Shown: positions 38,523 to 51,243, counted from the first letter of the stretch. The stretch: 64,000 nt of DNA from Linnemannia hyalina (GCA_019671135.1 JAHRHY010000013.1:1785690-1849689), one strand, 5' to 3'. Notes: generated by a model not told the origin, from the sequence alone. Translations and numbers: made by a program.

Positions 38523-41085
38523 TTGGACCTACCAAGCCAGGACGAGTCATCTGGAGACGATAGCCCCCTTATTCTTAATCGAACCGAGCAGAGACCCCAA
38601 GCGCCTAAACGAATTAGAGGCACGCCTCTATATTTCCTACCAAAGACATTCACCAATGAGACCAAGACGGACAAGGAAGTACCGGAAAAACGCTGCGCTG
38701 TCTGCTGCAGGCTCTTATATCCTAAGGATTACTGAAAGCTATCTTTGGCTCACAAGACGAGGATTGAGAACATGTTTCCCAAAGACCGGAGAAACGCTCT
38801 AGAACACGGTGCAACTGTGGATAAAATTGAAAAATAACGTGGCCTTTGCTAAATTATCGCGACTACAACGGAGAGTAGATAAGAACCTCAATATCCATTA
38901 CCCCAGGGGTAAGGGAGAAGAATATGTTATTGTATGTGCCAGACACAAATCAAGTGGAGCCCAGAGCCTGAATACAATCATGGACTACGTAAGTTAAATT
39001 GTGAATCGCATCTGATGCACTCACCAACGAATGGAATATGGAACTTATGCTCCTGTAAATGCAAAATCTAGATACGTTTTGTCAACAAGCATTGGATGTA
39101 TCCAGCTCCTCAGCCAGACGAACTCCGGAACCTGCATCCAAATGCAGAAGGCTTCCTCTCTTCGATCTTAGTGTTCTGTGAGTTGACCAATTCTCGCAGT
39201 AAGCTGACCCGCACAACCCGAGCAGGTCATCTTTTCGTGTCAGGCAGAATTGGGCTTTACAGGAATAACGAATATCTAGGAGCCCACGTTGGCACGCGCG
39301 GTTTGATCAAGCTGTCAGACATGAAGGTCGAGATAGACGATGAAGAGAATCAAAAAATATGCAATTCCTGGGACTGGATGAAGCAAAACCACCCGCCGAT
39401 AAGACAGTTGGATGTCGATGAGCCTAGCGACTTGATGAACGCTACGAAGAAAGTAGTTGACCACTTCGCGCATACCATATGGGACCAGTCGGCACCGGTG
39501 GTCCAAGAACGGCAGACGAGTCGAGTTATCTGGACGACATGGTTATTGGAATTCTAGGACGTGATCAGCAACTCATCAAGTTTTCAAACCCATGCCTCCT
39601 GGGATATCTCTTCCCTACCCTCTACCCCAAAGGTCGAGGATTCTTTTCAAAGGATTATGGCGGCATCGAGGGCGATCAGAATCAGAGAATACAATATTAT
39701 GACGGTAGGCTTTATACTCATCGTAGGTCTTTAGACATGTGGCTCTAAGGCAGGGCTGTAACTGATCGATACACCTCTTGAAATTATTAGATAATATTGA
39801 TAAACATTTAGTGGACAAGAATGATTACCATGAAGAAGATGTTGAAGGATATATATCGCGGTCGAGTTCTGATGGCGAAAAAAGTGACGAGAACGATGAA
39901 AGCGAAGGTAATTCGGTTTTTTAGGGTCTTCAGGGTTTTTTTAGGGGTTTTTAGGGGACATTTTTTGATCTGGATGCATAGAAGATAAGGTGCCGAAACA
40001 CCGCAAACGGCTAACCAACGTGCCATCTTTACCAGACAAAATAGAGGCTGATATTGGACCAGGCGGCGAAACCAAGTACTCCAAGTACACGATCAAGAGC
40101 TATGCCAAGTTTCGCCTGCTGAGTGTGGATAGACGCTGGGGCCGAAATGTCAAGTTTATCCTGATGATGTTCGATTGGATCCAGAAATCTGCCATTTTTA
40201 GTTATCAGATGCGCCTCGCCTCCACCACGACTGCAGGCAGAGCTACTCGAACCTATGACATCTTGGAGCGCTCAAATAATGGACAAAGTATGTTTATCTG
40301 AATGGGAAGCTAAAGGGAGAGTCACCAACCCTATTGCTCGATCAACACTGACTATGCGCGTGCACTGGGTAATAGGGACAAAGTACCGGGAATCTCGCAC
40401 CGTTGCCATACCTCCGTTTATCCGAACTGGCGCCCAGTACAAGAATTTACTGTTTCAGAAATTTTCGGCCCTTTTCGAAGAATTTGGCACCCCGGAGTTA
40501 TTCGGAACGTTCACTTGTGACAACCGAAGTGCTGGTCAAGTCGCCCTTGCCGAGCATTTTGGTGGTCCTGGGGCCAATACACATGACGATCCTGTTCTTT
40601 TCACTATGCACTAGAAGAGACAGTGGTTTCGTTTCTGGAACTAGGTTGTGAAGTCCGGAAAGGGTCGACCGGGATGGGCAGAAAGCGAGTTGGAGGAGCA
40701 CGAGCGTGGTGCTGAGTATTCGAACTACTGGACCGCGGAACCCCACATACCCACTTTTGTCTCTGGACAAACAACACCATTGAGCAGATGATTGACGACA
40801 ATATCATCACTTGCTCAGTGAGTCAAGAGAAAGCAGAGGACAGAGCACTTGTTGCCAAGCACCAGACCCATAAGCATACTGCCTACTGCAAGTCCGAGTA
40901 CAAGGAGTGTCGTTTCAATTACCCGAGGCCGCTCAGCAGTCGCACATATCTCAGCGAGGAAGGTCGCTATGTTCTGCAACGAGAACCTGGAGACGAGTGC
41001 ATCAATGGCTACAACATGGAACTACTTCGATTTGGCCGAGTGAATATGGACCTACAGTATGTACTCGCCTTATCTAGGTCAATTA
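38523..41085 (+). pseudogene. Helitron 3: diverged Rep-type protein remnant, multi-exon, no helicase
   Basis: Plus-strand pieces in several frames resemble the N-terminal and Rep regions of the second class of fungal Helitron proteins: KRCAVCCRLLYPKDY; GYLFPTLYPKGRGFFSKDYGG; YAKFRLLSVDRRWGRNVKFILMMFDWIQKSAIFSYQMR; QYKNLLFQKFSALFEEFGTPELFGTFTCDN; and CRFNYPRPLSSRTYLSEEG..LQREPGDECINGYNMELLRFGRVNMDLQYV. This order (LFP block, YDWLQ-like block, FxTxTC block, CRFxFPRP block) is Helitron-like. Possible introns are near 39701-39788 and 39907-39977. Frames are broken at least at 40614 (TAG) and 40645. The HUH and tyrosine blocks and the whole helicase domain are missing. It is a dead copy of a family different from Helitrons 1 and 2. 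Confidence 0.65.
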
Positions 41086-41322
41086 AAACGCCAACTCTTT
41101 CTCCACACCCCTTTGTCCATCCCATGCATGCTATCATGAGTCTTGTGTTATTTTGTGTAAGTAAAAAAGCCTGCGCTAGTTTATTTACTTTGTTTTATCA
41201 AATGAATGAATGGAAGGAAAAAATGATAAAAAGGGAGTATTGGGTGCATGAGGAGTTGTACTACTGTTATGCACTAGTTTTATAAAAAAAAAAGGGAAAA
41301 TGTGGCGTGGAGTGGGGTCGCT

Positions 41323-44300
41323 CTACAACAAGAAAGAAACCAACGACGCAACACCGACCACAACAGCCGCCGCCACCGCGCCACCAGCCATGGACCTCCC
41401 GGTAGCAGCACCATTCCCGGACGCATTCTCACCATCATCACCACCACCACCACCACCACCACCACCACCACCACCACCACCACCATTCTTTCCTGAGCCT
41501 TTGGTCGGCTTGGGAGGAGGATCCACCCTGTTCTGAACTCCAGCCGGGATCTCAAACTTCAACTGCGTCGACACCAAGGTACTCATATCCGTAATCCACC
41601 CCTTGACTGAATAACTCATATGCCCGGTGTCATTGACCAAATTATTGTTAAAGTCATCAAAAGTGAATCCGTTGAATTTTCCGGGTCCCGTGCGGTTAAT
41701 CGAGACATCCCAAAGGTAATCGAGGGATAGCATCTGGTTATAGGCCATGATGCGCGGGAAGAAGGCTTCGGGCTTAAAGACGGTTTGGACGAGCTCTTTG
41801 AGTGTCTGTTCGAAGTGGGGATTGATGGCCGTGTTGTTGAGGATGAGCTTTGAGACGAGGGGGTGGTCGTTGGGCGCGAAGTCTACCCAAGTCTGGTACG
41901 ACAATATAGTCGAGCCCGGGTATCCGTTCCCCAGGGTGCCATCAAAGTCCGTCGGGATCCACTGCCACTTGCCCTGCGCGCCCAGGGTCGGGTTAAAATA
42001 CATGAAATAGTTCGATCCCGACATCCAGTAGTTGTCAAAGGCGCCCGTAAGGTACTCGAGAGCCATGCAGCGCAGAAAACCATCCAAGTCGAGGCGGGTG
42101 TCGTTCCAGTAGGCGATGGGGTTAGGTGTAGTGGCGGGGTTGAAGTCTTGGAGGTCTTTCATAAATGTGATGAGTTGTTGGAGAGGGTCGGTGATGGGGC
42201 TGTTGCCGATGTTGATGATATCGTAGCCTTCGTCGTAGTTGGCGCTTGTGGGGCCCTTATAGATGAGGTCTGCCTCTATGTTGCCCCCGGGTGCGTTCAT
42301 CTATGTTGTAAACAAGGAGGAATAAAAAGAAAAGATGGAAGAAACGAAGATGTAGGCAGCAATGTAAGCACAGGAGAAAGATGCGAGTAAGAATGAAGAC
42401 GAGAGAGAAAAAAAAACCAGAAGAGAAGCAACAACATACCTGGACCATGGAGCCACTAACAATAGAAGGATAACCACCATGAATAGTCTGCTTAATAAAC
42501 GACTTCCTGATATCATCCACCATCAGGAACAATCCATAAGGCTGGTTATTGACAAACAGCCTCACATACTGCCCCTGCTGAGTCGGGATACCCGCAGAGT
42601 TGAGTAGATCAATATAAGTCTTCTCCCTCAACATGGTCGGATCCGAAGCCCCAGACCTCAGCTTGACGTGTGGCCTCGAAAAGAAGGTCTGGTTGTAATC
42701 GGTGTCAAAGTCAAACCTCCAGGCCTGCTTCCGGTGCTCCTTGGAGGATTTGCCAGAATTGATGAACGAGATGTTGTACTGCGTATAAATCTCGTTATGG
42801 TCGATCCAGCGGAAGGTGACTCGGATGTCGGGTATGTCCTTGCTGCTAGCGGTTGGGTTGGCATTGAGGGTAGCCATCTGGGCGGCGTCAGCGGTGACAT
42901 GGATAGTAGCAATCTCGTCATCGTTAAAGATCTTGGTGTAAGAGGGCCAGGTGGCAAGGTAGGTGTAAGGGATAGGGGGAAGGGCGAACTTGGTGGTGGG
43001 GCGTTCAAAGAACTCGTTGTAGCTGTGAGTGCTGTCAACTTTGGGGAGAGTGCGGGAGAAGGACTCGGTCTTGACGGCGGTTCCCGCGGCGTTGAGCTCG
43101 ACGTATTGGTACGAGACTGAGGAGGTGGCGGTGGGGACGACACCCTTCCAGACAGGGAAGGTGGTTTCGTCAGCGACCAGCTTTGTGATGACGCCGTTGA
43201 TAGAGACTCCGAATGTGTTTGTGGGTGCGGAGGGGTATCCGATCACGTTGAAGGTAACTATCGAGATGGTTGGATGGAAAGGGATGAATATGATGCGCAT
43301 TGTCCCTCTCAAAATGAATGTAAACAAATCGCAAACTGAACGGGAGCAGTAGGTTCCTATATGCGCATGCAAGGGTGTGTGTCTGTGTCTGTGTCTGTGT
43401 CTGTGTCTGTGTCTGTGTCGAGATGTACAAAGAATGTGGCTGATATGTGTATGTTCTTCCTGTGTCCAGTGGAGGAGAAGGCTGTGAGCCGACTAATTTG
43501 GGTAAACATGTGCATGCGAGGAATTCTGAGCCCTAGCCCTAGGCTGGCCCAAATGTTTGTTTACTACACTTTTTTGCCTTTTCACGTTCATAAAGCCTTC
43601 GCCCTCCACCAGGGTGGAATAACAACGGACCGAGTATAAATTATGGATAGTTGTTAGGTTGAGCTGGAGAGGAGGTGTGGCAGTGTCATGTGAGAGAGTG
43701 AGTGAATTTGTATGTGTGGAGAGTAGATTGGTCGTGTGCCATGGTCGTGCCCAACAGTCATGTGCAATGGTCGTGTGCAATGGGCGTTTGAGTGTGGAGC
43801 AAAGAAATTCACGAACAAAAAGGGGGAGGTATTGCATCTTTTCTTCTTGATGGTGTGTGTACAGCACTGCATGTATAGTATAGATGCACGAGGTTTGACT
43901 CCCATCCCAAGAACAAAGAAAACCAAAGTGTCCAAATAGGAGCCACCTCTTCTCCTTCCCCGCTTCTCCCTTCCTCTTCCTCTTCTAGTTGTGCCCCTTT
44001 TACAGTGTTACTCCACTCCTTTCCTCCTCTTTGACGACTTTACCCCACTTCCGTCCTCCCCTCGTCCAAAACGGAAATCCGTAGTGCCGAATGTGAGTCC
44101 TCCAGATAAAAAAGCCAGCAAGGCATGACGAGCATGAAGCCTGAAGCATGAAGCATGAGGCCAAGAAAACTAGTTCACATTCACAAACAAGCCCGACAAT
44201 TATCCAAAACACTTCCCCCGCCCCCTATTGTTTCGTCTCGCACGCTTTGTCTTTGCTCATGTCTTTAATTTGTCTCTTCCACGTGTGTGGTCAATGGTCG

Positions 44301-44787
44301 AGTCGCGTATTGTCGACTGAACAAAATTTAGACGAAAGCCGCCTCTGCGTTGAAAATACGCACGAGAAGGCAAGATGGTGAAAGATGAAGAAGAAAAAAA
44401 TGAACAAATTTTACTGCGTGTCCCAAAGATCCATGGCACGTTCATGGGCAGGATAGAAATGAAAAAAGAGATACTGCAATCTTCGCAAAGAATACGAAAA
44501 GGGGTACAGGAAGAGTAACAGAAGGAGACTGAAATAGACTGAGGAGAAAACCGCCGTGAATATAGGCCGAATTCTTGGTTGGTTGTTTCAGGGGAAATAG
44601 AATGGTGTGGTGTGGTGTTTTGGAAAGGACATTAACTGCCCCAAAAAAAATGAAGGTGTGTGGTAGGTTGTGGTGCATAGATTTGAGAAAAACATTGATT
44701 GAAAAAAACCAAGAAAGACTTACTTTGAGCAAGGGCGGCCGAGGACAAGGCGAGCAGACCCGCCATTGAGGCAAATACGCGCACCAT
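41323..44787 (-). CDS. CotH-type kinase/spore-coat family protein, secreted, probably GPI-anchored
   Basis: Three exons on the minus strand: 44787-44724 (signal peptide MVRVFASMAGLLALSSAALAQ), 43257-42440, 42300-41323; phases match at both junctions and give ~619 residues. The N-terminal beta-rich part (TFNVIGYPSAPTNTFGVSI) is typical of fungal CotH proteins. CotH core: QAWRFDFDTDYNQTFF, KLRSGASDPTMLREKTYIDLLN, NNQPYGLFLMVDDI and DFDGTLGNGYPG. CotH proteins are atypical secreted kinases and, in Mucorales, surface ligands; role here is inferred. The C-terminus has a 16-Gly run from a (CCA)n tract (plus strand 41441-41484), then GAATGRSMAGG and a hydrophobic end, as in GPI signals. The first intron (1466 bp) is ten times longer than the others and holds a (TGTGTC)n microsatellite. 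Confidence 0.88.
43377..43420 (+). repeat. (TGTGTC)n microsatellite in CotH intron 1
   Basis: Seven uninterrupted TGTGTC units. Confidence 0.9.
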
Positions 44788-45960
44788 TGTTGAATGATTG
44801 AGAGTGAGAGAGGGAAGGGTGAAAAGTGTAGGATGAAGAACAAGAAGTAAGGAAGGAAGAGGACGAAAGTGCACAAGACGAGAGAGAGGCGTTAAGAGGA
44901 GGGATCAACCGAGGGCGCAGACAAGGTTGAGTTTTTGGCTGTTGACCTTGCTGAATGCCAGGCGTGAATGTTGTGTTCAGGAAGTATAAAAAGAATAAAA
45001 GAAAAAATGGAAAGGGACGGACAATGAAAGGAGAGGTATGGGTGGTGCAGAAGAAGAAGGGAGAAGAAAAGAAAGAAAAGAAAAGGAAACGAACGGACAG
45101 TGGTTATATTTACAAGGAGCAGTTGAATGTCAGGGCGAAGGGAAGGGGAACAGATGAGGATACGTAAACGAATAATGATGATGATGATGATAGTGCGGAC
45201 GCGAAAGTTGGAGATGTGGATGAATGGACAATAAGTGGACAATGAACATGGACATGTACTGGCTGGGCTCGAACATGGACAGTTCACAACTTAATCCATC
45301 GATCACACGATGGCCAGTCTCTCTCTCTCACACATCCCCCCCCCCCCCCCCCCCAGGGTTTATCTACTACTATTATGAAGAACAACGAGACAGATATCCC
45401 AAGAGAGAAAAGTTGTTTATAGTTGTCTTGTCGTTCAACCTTCAACTTTTCAATGCACAAGCACCCTCTGTTCAATTGCTCATCACTCACAAGAGCCCCT
45501 GCATCTTTCCCCTCCCCCTGTTTAGCCCTAAATTAGCCGAAAGTAAGAACACTAACAACCACAACAAGATAAAAAGAAGAGACAGGGACACGATCGATTT
45601 TTTTGGCATAAAACAAAGAGAGTGGGAAAAGAAAATTATGGCAGAAGTGGTAGTGGTCTGTGTGTGTGTGGAGGGTGTAAACACGACTTTAGTGAACGGA
45701 TGGATGCGTTGTTTTGGAGAGCATTTAACGCCAGCGCGAAAGAGGATACGTGTTTTTAGTGTATGAGAGAGAGAGGGAAGAAATGTACAATACATTTTAT
45801 GGACGCTTACGATCGTGCAGACGATGAATGCAACAAAGAAAGGCGTCAGTATCGACATAAGCAACTTGAGTCGGAGGAGACATAGACTAATGCGCCAGAC
45901 GATTGGTATGACTTGCTACACTCCTCGCCATAACAGCCTCCATCTACCAAAGCGATTGGT
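44788..45960. other. CotH upstream region and intergenic DNA
   Basis: Minus-strand T/C-rich leader just upstream of the signal-peptide ATG. A poly-C run of ~18 lies near 45337-45354. No gene seen. Confidence 0.4.
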
Positions 45961-45965
45961 TTCTT

Positions 45966-46000
45966 GTGTTGCGGTACGGGTTTATTTTTAGCTTACCCCT
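45966..46000 (+). repeat. Isolated copy of the terminal motif of the 51-64 kb transposon arms
   Basis: TGTTGCGGTACGGGTTTATT then TTACCCC, matching the motif at 50981, 51643 (inverted) and 63603. Confidence 0.6.
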
Positions 46001-46119
46001 TTTTTATTTACCATCTAATATTACAAATTTGCATCCTTACCAGGTACGAGCAAATGCGGCAACTGCCTGGAAGAGGTCCCAACACCTTTCAAGTAAGAGG
46101 TATGATCATTATTTTATTT

Positions 46120-46610
46120 TATTTTATGTTAAACATTACTATAGGAATAAGCGAGTTTGCCCCTGAAATGTTAAACATACTATAGGAATAAGCGAGTTTG
46201 CCCCTGAAAACGTGATTTAGCCATTTGAAACAATCTTCCGATGATCTCTCTCATTTTCGTTGATGTTGGAACATTTTCAATTTTTTTTTGATTCTGTTTC
46301 TCTCCAACCTTTGCTTTTTTCTTTTTTGTTGGATCGTTGATTGGTAGTCGACTTTCTCCTGTTCTGTATCTATCATTCACTTACTGTTTGCTACCTTATT
46401 TACTTCATTGCTTCGTTCTTGCCTTTTCCTTTTCATTGATTTGACGTCTCCTCAGCCTATTTTCATTTGTGATCATCTCTTATTTAAATTTTTTTTTCGA
46501 GGCGGGTTTTGTGATTCTTTTTCTCTTGATTTCGTCTTTATTTTTTTTTTGCTCTCTTTCCTCTTCGTTAATACTCTAGGAGTCTCAGAACTTGCCCTGA
46601 AAACGCGAAC
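46120..46610 (+). repeat. Tandem ~41-bp duplication and diverged third copy
   Basis: ACTATAGGAATAAGCGAGTT plus TGCCCCTGAAA occurs twice in tandem (46138-46168 and 46178-46208), and a related word (AACTTGCCCTGAAAACGCGA) recurs near 46588. It resembles the candidate Helitron 2 terminus at 30300 in inverse orientation. No gene. Confidence 0.5.
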
Positions 46611-46965
46611 TTCTGATTCTCTTATGCACTTATTTTCTTCCGTTACATTCCCTTTTGCTCTGATTTTCTTCTCCGCGTACATCTTCTGTAAAGTAGTGCT
46701 GTTGGAGATGGACATGGGCGTTATTTTCTTTTGATCCAGGCGGCGGCGGCGGCATTGTCACCCCCACTGCTTCTCTTTTTTCAACTGTTCCTCTTTTTTC
46801 CCCCTTCCATCACCCTCACCTCAATTTTTTTCTCCTCTTTTACTTTTCGGTAAAATTTTCCTCTCCCCTTCGCTCTTCTTCTTTCACAGGGTTGTTTCTG
46901 TTCTTCTTTCTCCAATAAACATCTAAATCATTTCTCCAAAGGACGTAAGCCCTTGGCAGCTGACT

Positions 46966-47994
46966 TACCTTCGGAGGCAAGGTGGTCATCTTTGGAGGAG
47001 ACTTTCGCCAAGTCACTCCCGTCGTCCAGCGTGCCACTCAGAGGCAAATCGAGGATGCATGCCTTAGATTCTCCAAGTTTTGGCCCCACGTCGAATCCCT
47101 AAAGCTCACAAATAATATGAGAGTCGCTCAAGACCCGCAAAACAAGGAATTCATCCAGTTTCTTCTTCGCATCGGTGAGGGACGAGAGCCCACTGTCACT
47201 TCCGGACAACACAACGATTACATCAAGATCCCCACCCAGTTCGTCTTTCAGCCTGTCCCACCCAACAACGGCCCGAAAAGCAGCTCATCCGCACAATCTA
47301 CCCTGGCCTTGACACCACAGTACCTACACCCCAAGTTATGGCTGACCGCGTCCTCTTGACTTGCCTCAACGCCGATGTCGACCGAATGAACGCTTTAGCA
47401 ACAGAGATGATGCCTGGCGAGTCTGTCATCTACAATGCCATCGACTGTATCCCAGACGAGGACTCTCCCGAAGCTGGCCATTATACCCCAGAGTTTCTCA
47501 ACTCTCTTTAGCCCAATGGCTTGCCTCCCTTTATGCTTAAGCTCAAGGTCGGTCAACCCATCATCCTTCTTCGAAACATCCATCCTGCTCAAGGTCTGTG
47601 CAACGGTACCCGTCTTATCGTTCGACAACTGGGACGCAACCTGATTGGAGCCGAGGTCATGATTGGTGTACACCGTGGACACAATGTCATCATCCCTCGC
47701 GTCCCGCTAACCAACGCCGATGATGACCTCACCTTTCCAATCAAGTTCAGCAGGACCCAGTTTCCCATCAGGCCCGCCTTTGCAATGACCATCAATAAGG
47801 CTCAGGGCCAAACCCTTCAGCAAGTTGGACTCTACCTCCCCAAACCCGTCTTTGGCCGCGGCCAACTGTACGTTGCTCTCTCACGTTGCACCACTCCACA
47901 AATCCTCAAAGTTCTCATTGAGAATGGTGAGATAAGAGGCAGAGAGGGCGTATATACCCGTAACATTGTATTCAAGAGATTTTTCGAAGAATAA
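46966..47994 (+). pseudogene. Helitron 4: C-terminal PIF1 helicase remnant
   Basis: Plus-strand helicase starting abruptly at FGGKVVIFGGDFRQVTPVV (46966), so Rep, Walker A and Walker B are gone. It continues with LTNNMRVAQDPQNKEFIQFL, a frameshift near 47265-47285, VLLTCLNADVDRMNALA in the second frame, an in-frame TAG at 47509, then an uninterrupted C-terminus with GQPIILLRNIHPAQGLCNGT, AFAMTINKAQGQTLQQVGLYL and GQLYVALSRC to TAA at 47992. It is closer to Helitron 2 than to Helitron 1 in this region. Non-functional. Confidence 0.88.
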
Positions 47995-48034
47995 ACACCC
48001 TTACACTTCTCTATAAAAAAAACCACCCCAACAC

Positions 48035-48065
48035 CCGTGGTATCGCTCACGGACAACCTTTCTAG
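48035..48065 (+). other. Helitron 4 3' terminus (hairpin plus CTAG)
   Basis: CCGTG (48035-48039) pairs with CACGG (48048-48052). After a 9-nt spacer, CTAG (48062-48065) is followed by T. This is the classical Helitron 3' end. The preceding ACCACCCCAACACC is also found before the Helitron 1 hairpin. Confidence 0.75.
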
Positions 48066-48174
48066 TATTAGATAGTAGAGATCTTTCTTTTTACTAACGC
48101 TTCTCTAATAACTATTTCTTCTGAATGCGCAGGAGCGTGTCGGACGTTCAGTAGTCAATCCACGTTTTTATAGG

Positions 48175-48900
48175 TGTTGCTTGCATGGAAAAATCAATAT
48201 GCCGGCCATTGAAGCTCCCTGTCGCGTCGTTCCCTATGATCGGTCGACCCTTGGCACGATCAGTTGATCCTTGGGCGCAGTTGAATGAGCCCAAGACAAT
48301 TAATTAGCATTGCTCACAATCACATATATATATCCCATAGTACCCCAAATAGTTTGATCCTTACCTAGTAACTTGAATAATACTTTGTCTACACCTTGAA
48401 AACCCATATCTGACTCCCTATTCCCTTTGTTCTCTTCCTCCACCTCTCTTCCTGATCCTGCCTAAGAAAAGGTCAACTCTGCCTTGTTCTAGTCTAGATT
48501 CTCGACATTACTAGGTCAAACAACTTTGACCTGTTTCTTATCCTTTCTGTTTCCCTGTTCCTATAACCCTCCCTCCTACCCTACAATGACACCCGAAGAA
48601 CGACAAGCAGCCGATGAGGCCTTTACCACCCTCCAGAACCGTGTTCTCGCTCTCGAGGAAACCCTTGAAAGACACAGAGAGATTCTTGATCTTTTCCTCT
48701 CTCACAAGGATTTTTTTGCCCAGCTCTCCACCCACTTGGAACCAAGATTCATTAACCTTGAAAAGTCCCTCTCGTCTCTGGAGGATGTGGTTAGACGTGA
48801 TGAACTCGATCGTGCCCTGGCTACCCAGCGCGATAACATTCTTGCCAGTATAAAAGTTATGGTCGACGTTTCTCCCTCCCGCTCATCCAAAAAAGAATTT
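48175..48900 (+). mobile_element. LTR-like leader and truncated coiled-coil Gag of an LTR retrotransposon
   Basis: 48175-48585 looks like LTR and leader (starts TGTTGC, TATA-like CATATATATATCCC at 48322-48335). An ATG at 48586 opens MTPEERQAADEAFTTLQNRV, a charged coiled coil typical of Gag N-termini. The frame continues to about 48895, where sequence changes to the repeats below; the remaining codons to 48942 are not Gag-like. Partner LTR and pol are absent. The assignment rests on layout, not on a conserved domain. Confidence 0.45.
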
Positions 48901-49500
48901 CTTACAATACTCTGTAAATTAAATGTTTACAAGGGTGTATGAATGAACGTGTACAATGAGTAAAGATTCGATGAAAGGGGTCTTTTACATTAGTGTAAGG
49001 CGCACTCGACGAGTGAATAAACACACATAGGTAAGCATTTCATAAAATGAAGGTCGTACAACCCAGTAAGGCTCTGGTTTTTTTGGAATGTTTACAATGG
49101 TGTATCAATTAGCCCCAAATCCATTTTTTACATACATGTAGGAACATACAGAATCGCCTTTTCTTACCCCATTGTAAACAAAGCCCGATTCTGCCTCCTT
49201 TACAACTGAGTAAGGATTACAGCAGAATAGAGGAGGTTTCTATTTGCCGACAATTGGTCTAATCCTGGCTTGACCAGCGCTGCTGGATGCCTTAAGCGTC
49301 ATTTGACTAGGCGACTCTTATCTGCGAACTGTCCATTTTTTTTTGCTTCTTTGATTTGACAGAAAGCAACAAAAGGTGTTTGACGCCTTGAGTGTCCATT
49401 TTACTGGTGAAATTGTTTTTGTCTTGAGGATGCTAGCCATCTTGACCTGACTTTTACATACTTTTTTACACTCATTTTTACACCCGTTCATACTTGAACC
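48900..49500. repeat. Degenerate dispersed repeats (TTTACAANGGTGTA / ACAANNNAGTAAG words)
   Basis: GTTTACAAGGGTGTAT (48926), GTTTACAATGGTGTAT (49091), TACAATGAGTAAAGATT (48952), TACAACCCAGTAAGGCTC (49058) and TACAACTGAGTAAGGATT (49201) are related words on the plus strand. No gene. Confidence 0.45.
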
Positions 49501-50642
49501 TGGCCAGAGTCGAGACACAAATTAGCCTCATCTTCCAGGCCTCTTCTGCACATGAACCGTCATTCGCTTTGTCTTCTTTTCAGATCTCGTCTCTTTCTTC
49601 ATTCTCTCTTTATATTCAAACACAAGGAAACAAGGCCAAATCAACTGTTCCACCAAGCTCAGGATCCTATACAGTCCTTGTTTGCTCGTTTGTTTCTTTG
49701 TCAAATATGTCATACAGGGCAAATAAAATTAGCAAAATATAGTTTATTCTTCGAAGTATCTTATGCCTTGCCGTCCGTGTAATTCTGCACTCAAAGAGGA
49801 GGTGACTACAGGGAGAGGTGCCAAGGACCTGATTGTGCATCTAAAGGTAGAAGAGAATAAGAATTGGTGAGAGATGAATGGTAGAAGGGGAGGTTAAAGG
49901 AGGACAGAGGGAAGGTGAAGGGGAGTAGAGGGGAGCAGCTAGAGGGGAGTAGAGGGGAGCAGCTAGAGGGGGGTAGAGGGAAAGGGGGAAGGGCGGTAAG
50001 AGAAAGAAAAGAGTGAAGGAGAAAGGGAGACAAGGGATAACGTGCGTGGAGGGAATGGGGGGACGGATGGAGGGATAAAGAGGAAGAGGACAGTTGAGTG
50101 TCGTGAGGCGGTATAGTGAATATGAATAATGCCGATTACGACAACAGAGAAAAGGAAAATGGAACAGAAGGGTGGAAAAGTCCAATTCGGATTGCACCTC
50201 TTTTTAAAAGGGTGTAAGAATTCTCGACAGTTGAGCTGTGTACAATGAGTCGTGTTCTGATGACAGTCGTCCCTCTCTCCCCTTCCTCTCCGCTCCCTGT
50301 ATCTCTCATTTCGTAAACTTGCATCCGTGCACACGGGTGCTTCGAAAAGATAGAAAACAGAGAAAGGCAAGCGATACTAATCACCTGCATGCTCTTTTCT
50401 TGCCCACACAATTATACATAAGAAAAACAATTAAGCAAAAACAACAGGGATGAGGTAGCAGGAATGAGTGGTTAAGTTAAGGAACAACCACCTCCACCAT
50501 CAATCCAACAGAAAAACAAAAGATGGTGAGGGACAGAACGAGAGGAAGTCAAGGAGGGACGATGCAAGATTTCAAATAGACAACTTCCTCCAACTCGTGT
50601 TATAAAAAAAGAGAAAATTGGGCGAAAACATGTGCTTACGTC

Positions 50643-50677
<35 letters not shown>

Positions 50678-50980
50678 TTTTCTTCCTTTACAAAGTGGTC
50701 AAAGCATAACGGCGCGAATGGGCCTCCATAACCTTATACTTTTCTTAGGCCTGGATCTTGATAGAAACAACAAGGTGTACGACCAAGGACGAATATCCCC
50801 AAATGAAAAGCTAGTGCGGGTGAGAGAGAGGGCGAAAGGCAAGCTCGTGAGAACTCAGAATACGAACCTTGCAGACTAAGAGACCTGGGACCAAAGGGTG
50901 TATGATGTGATGTATGCATGTACGAGCCTTGATGAGTATTTTTTTTTCTTTCAATTATGTTTGAGTGGAATCCTTTCCCC
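49500..50980. other. Intergenic low-complexity DNA left of the large transposon
   Basis: No credible gene. AGAGGGGAGCAGCT/AGAGGGGAGTAG units are tandem at about 49915-49976, and a run of ~33 Ts lies at 50648-50680. Confidence 0.5.
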
Positions 50981-51243
50981 TGTTGCGGTACGGGGTTTTT
51001 ATTTCTATTTTACCCCGTCTTTTTATGTAACGAAGAAGTACTGCTAGCGACCACATCACCACATGGCAGATGGTCGCTGCTCAACTACCACCTCCGTGAT
51101 TGTTTATAATAATTATCATCTCCGTGATTATTTACCACCTCTGTGATTAGCTATCACCTCCGTGGTTAAATATCACTCCAGTGGTGTAAAACAATAAAAC
51201 AACTCTTTTCTTCTCGTTGACTTAGACCCCATACTTTCCGCCC

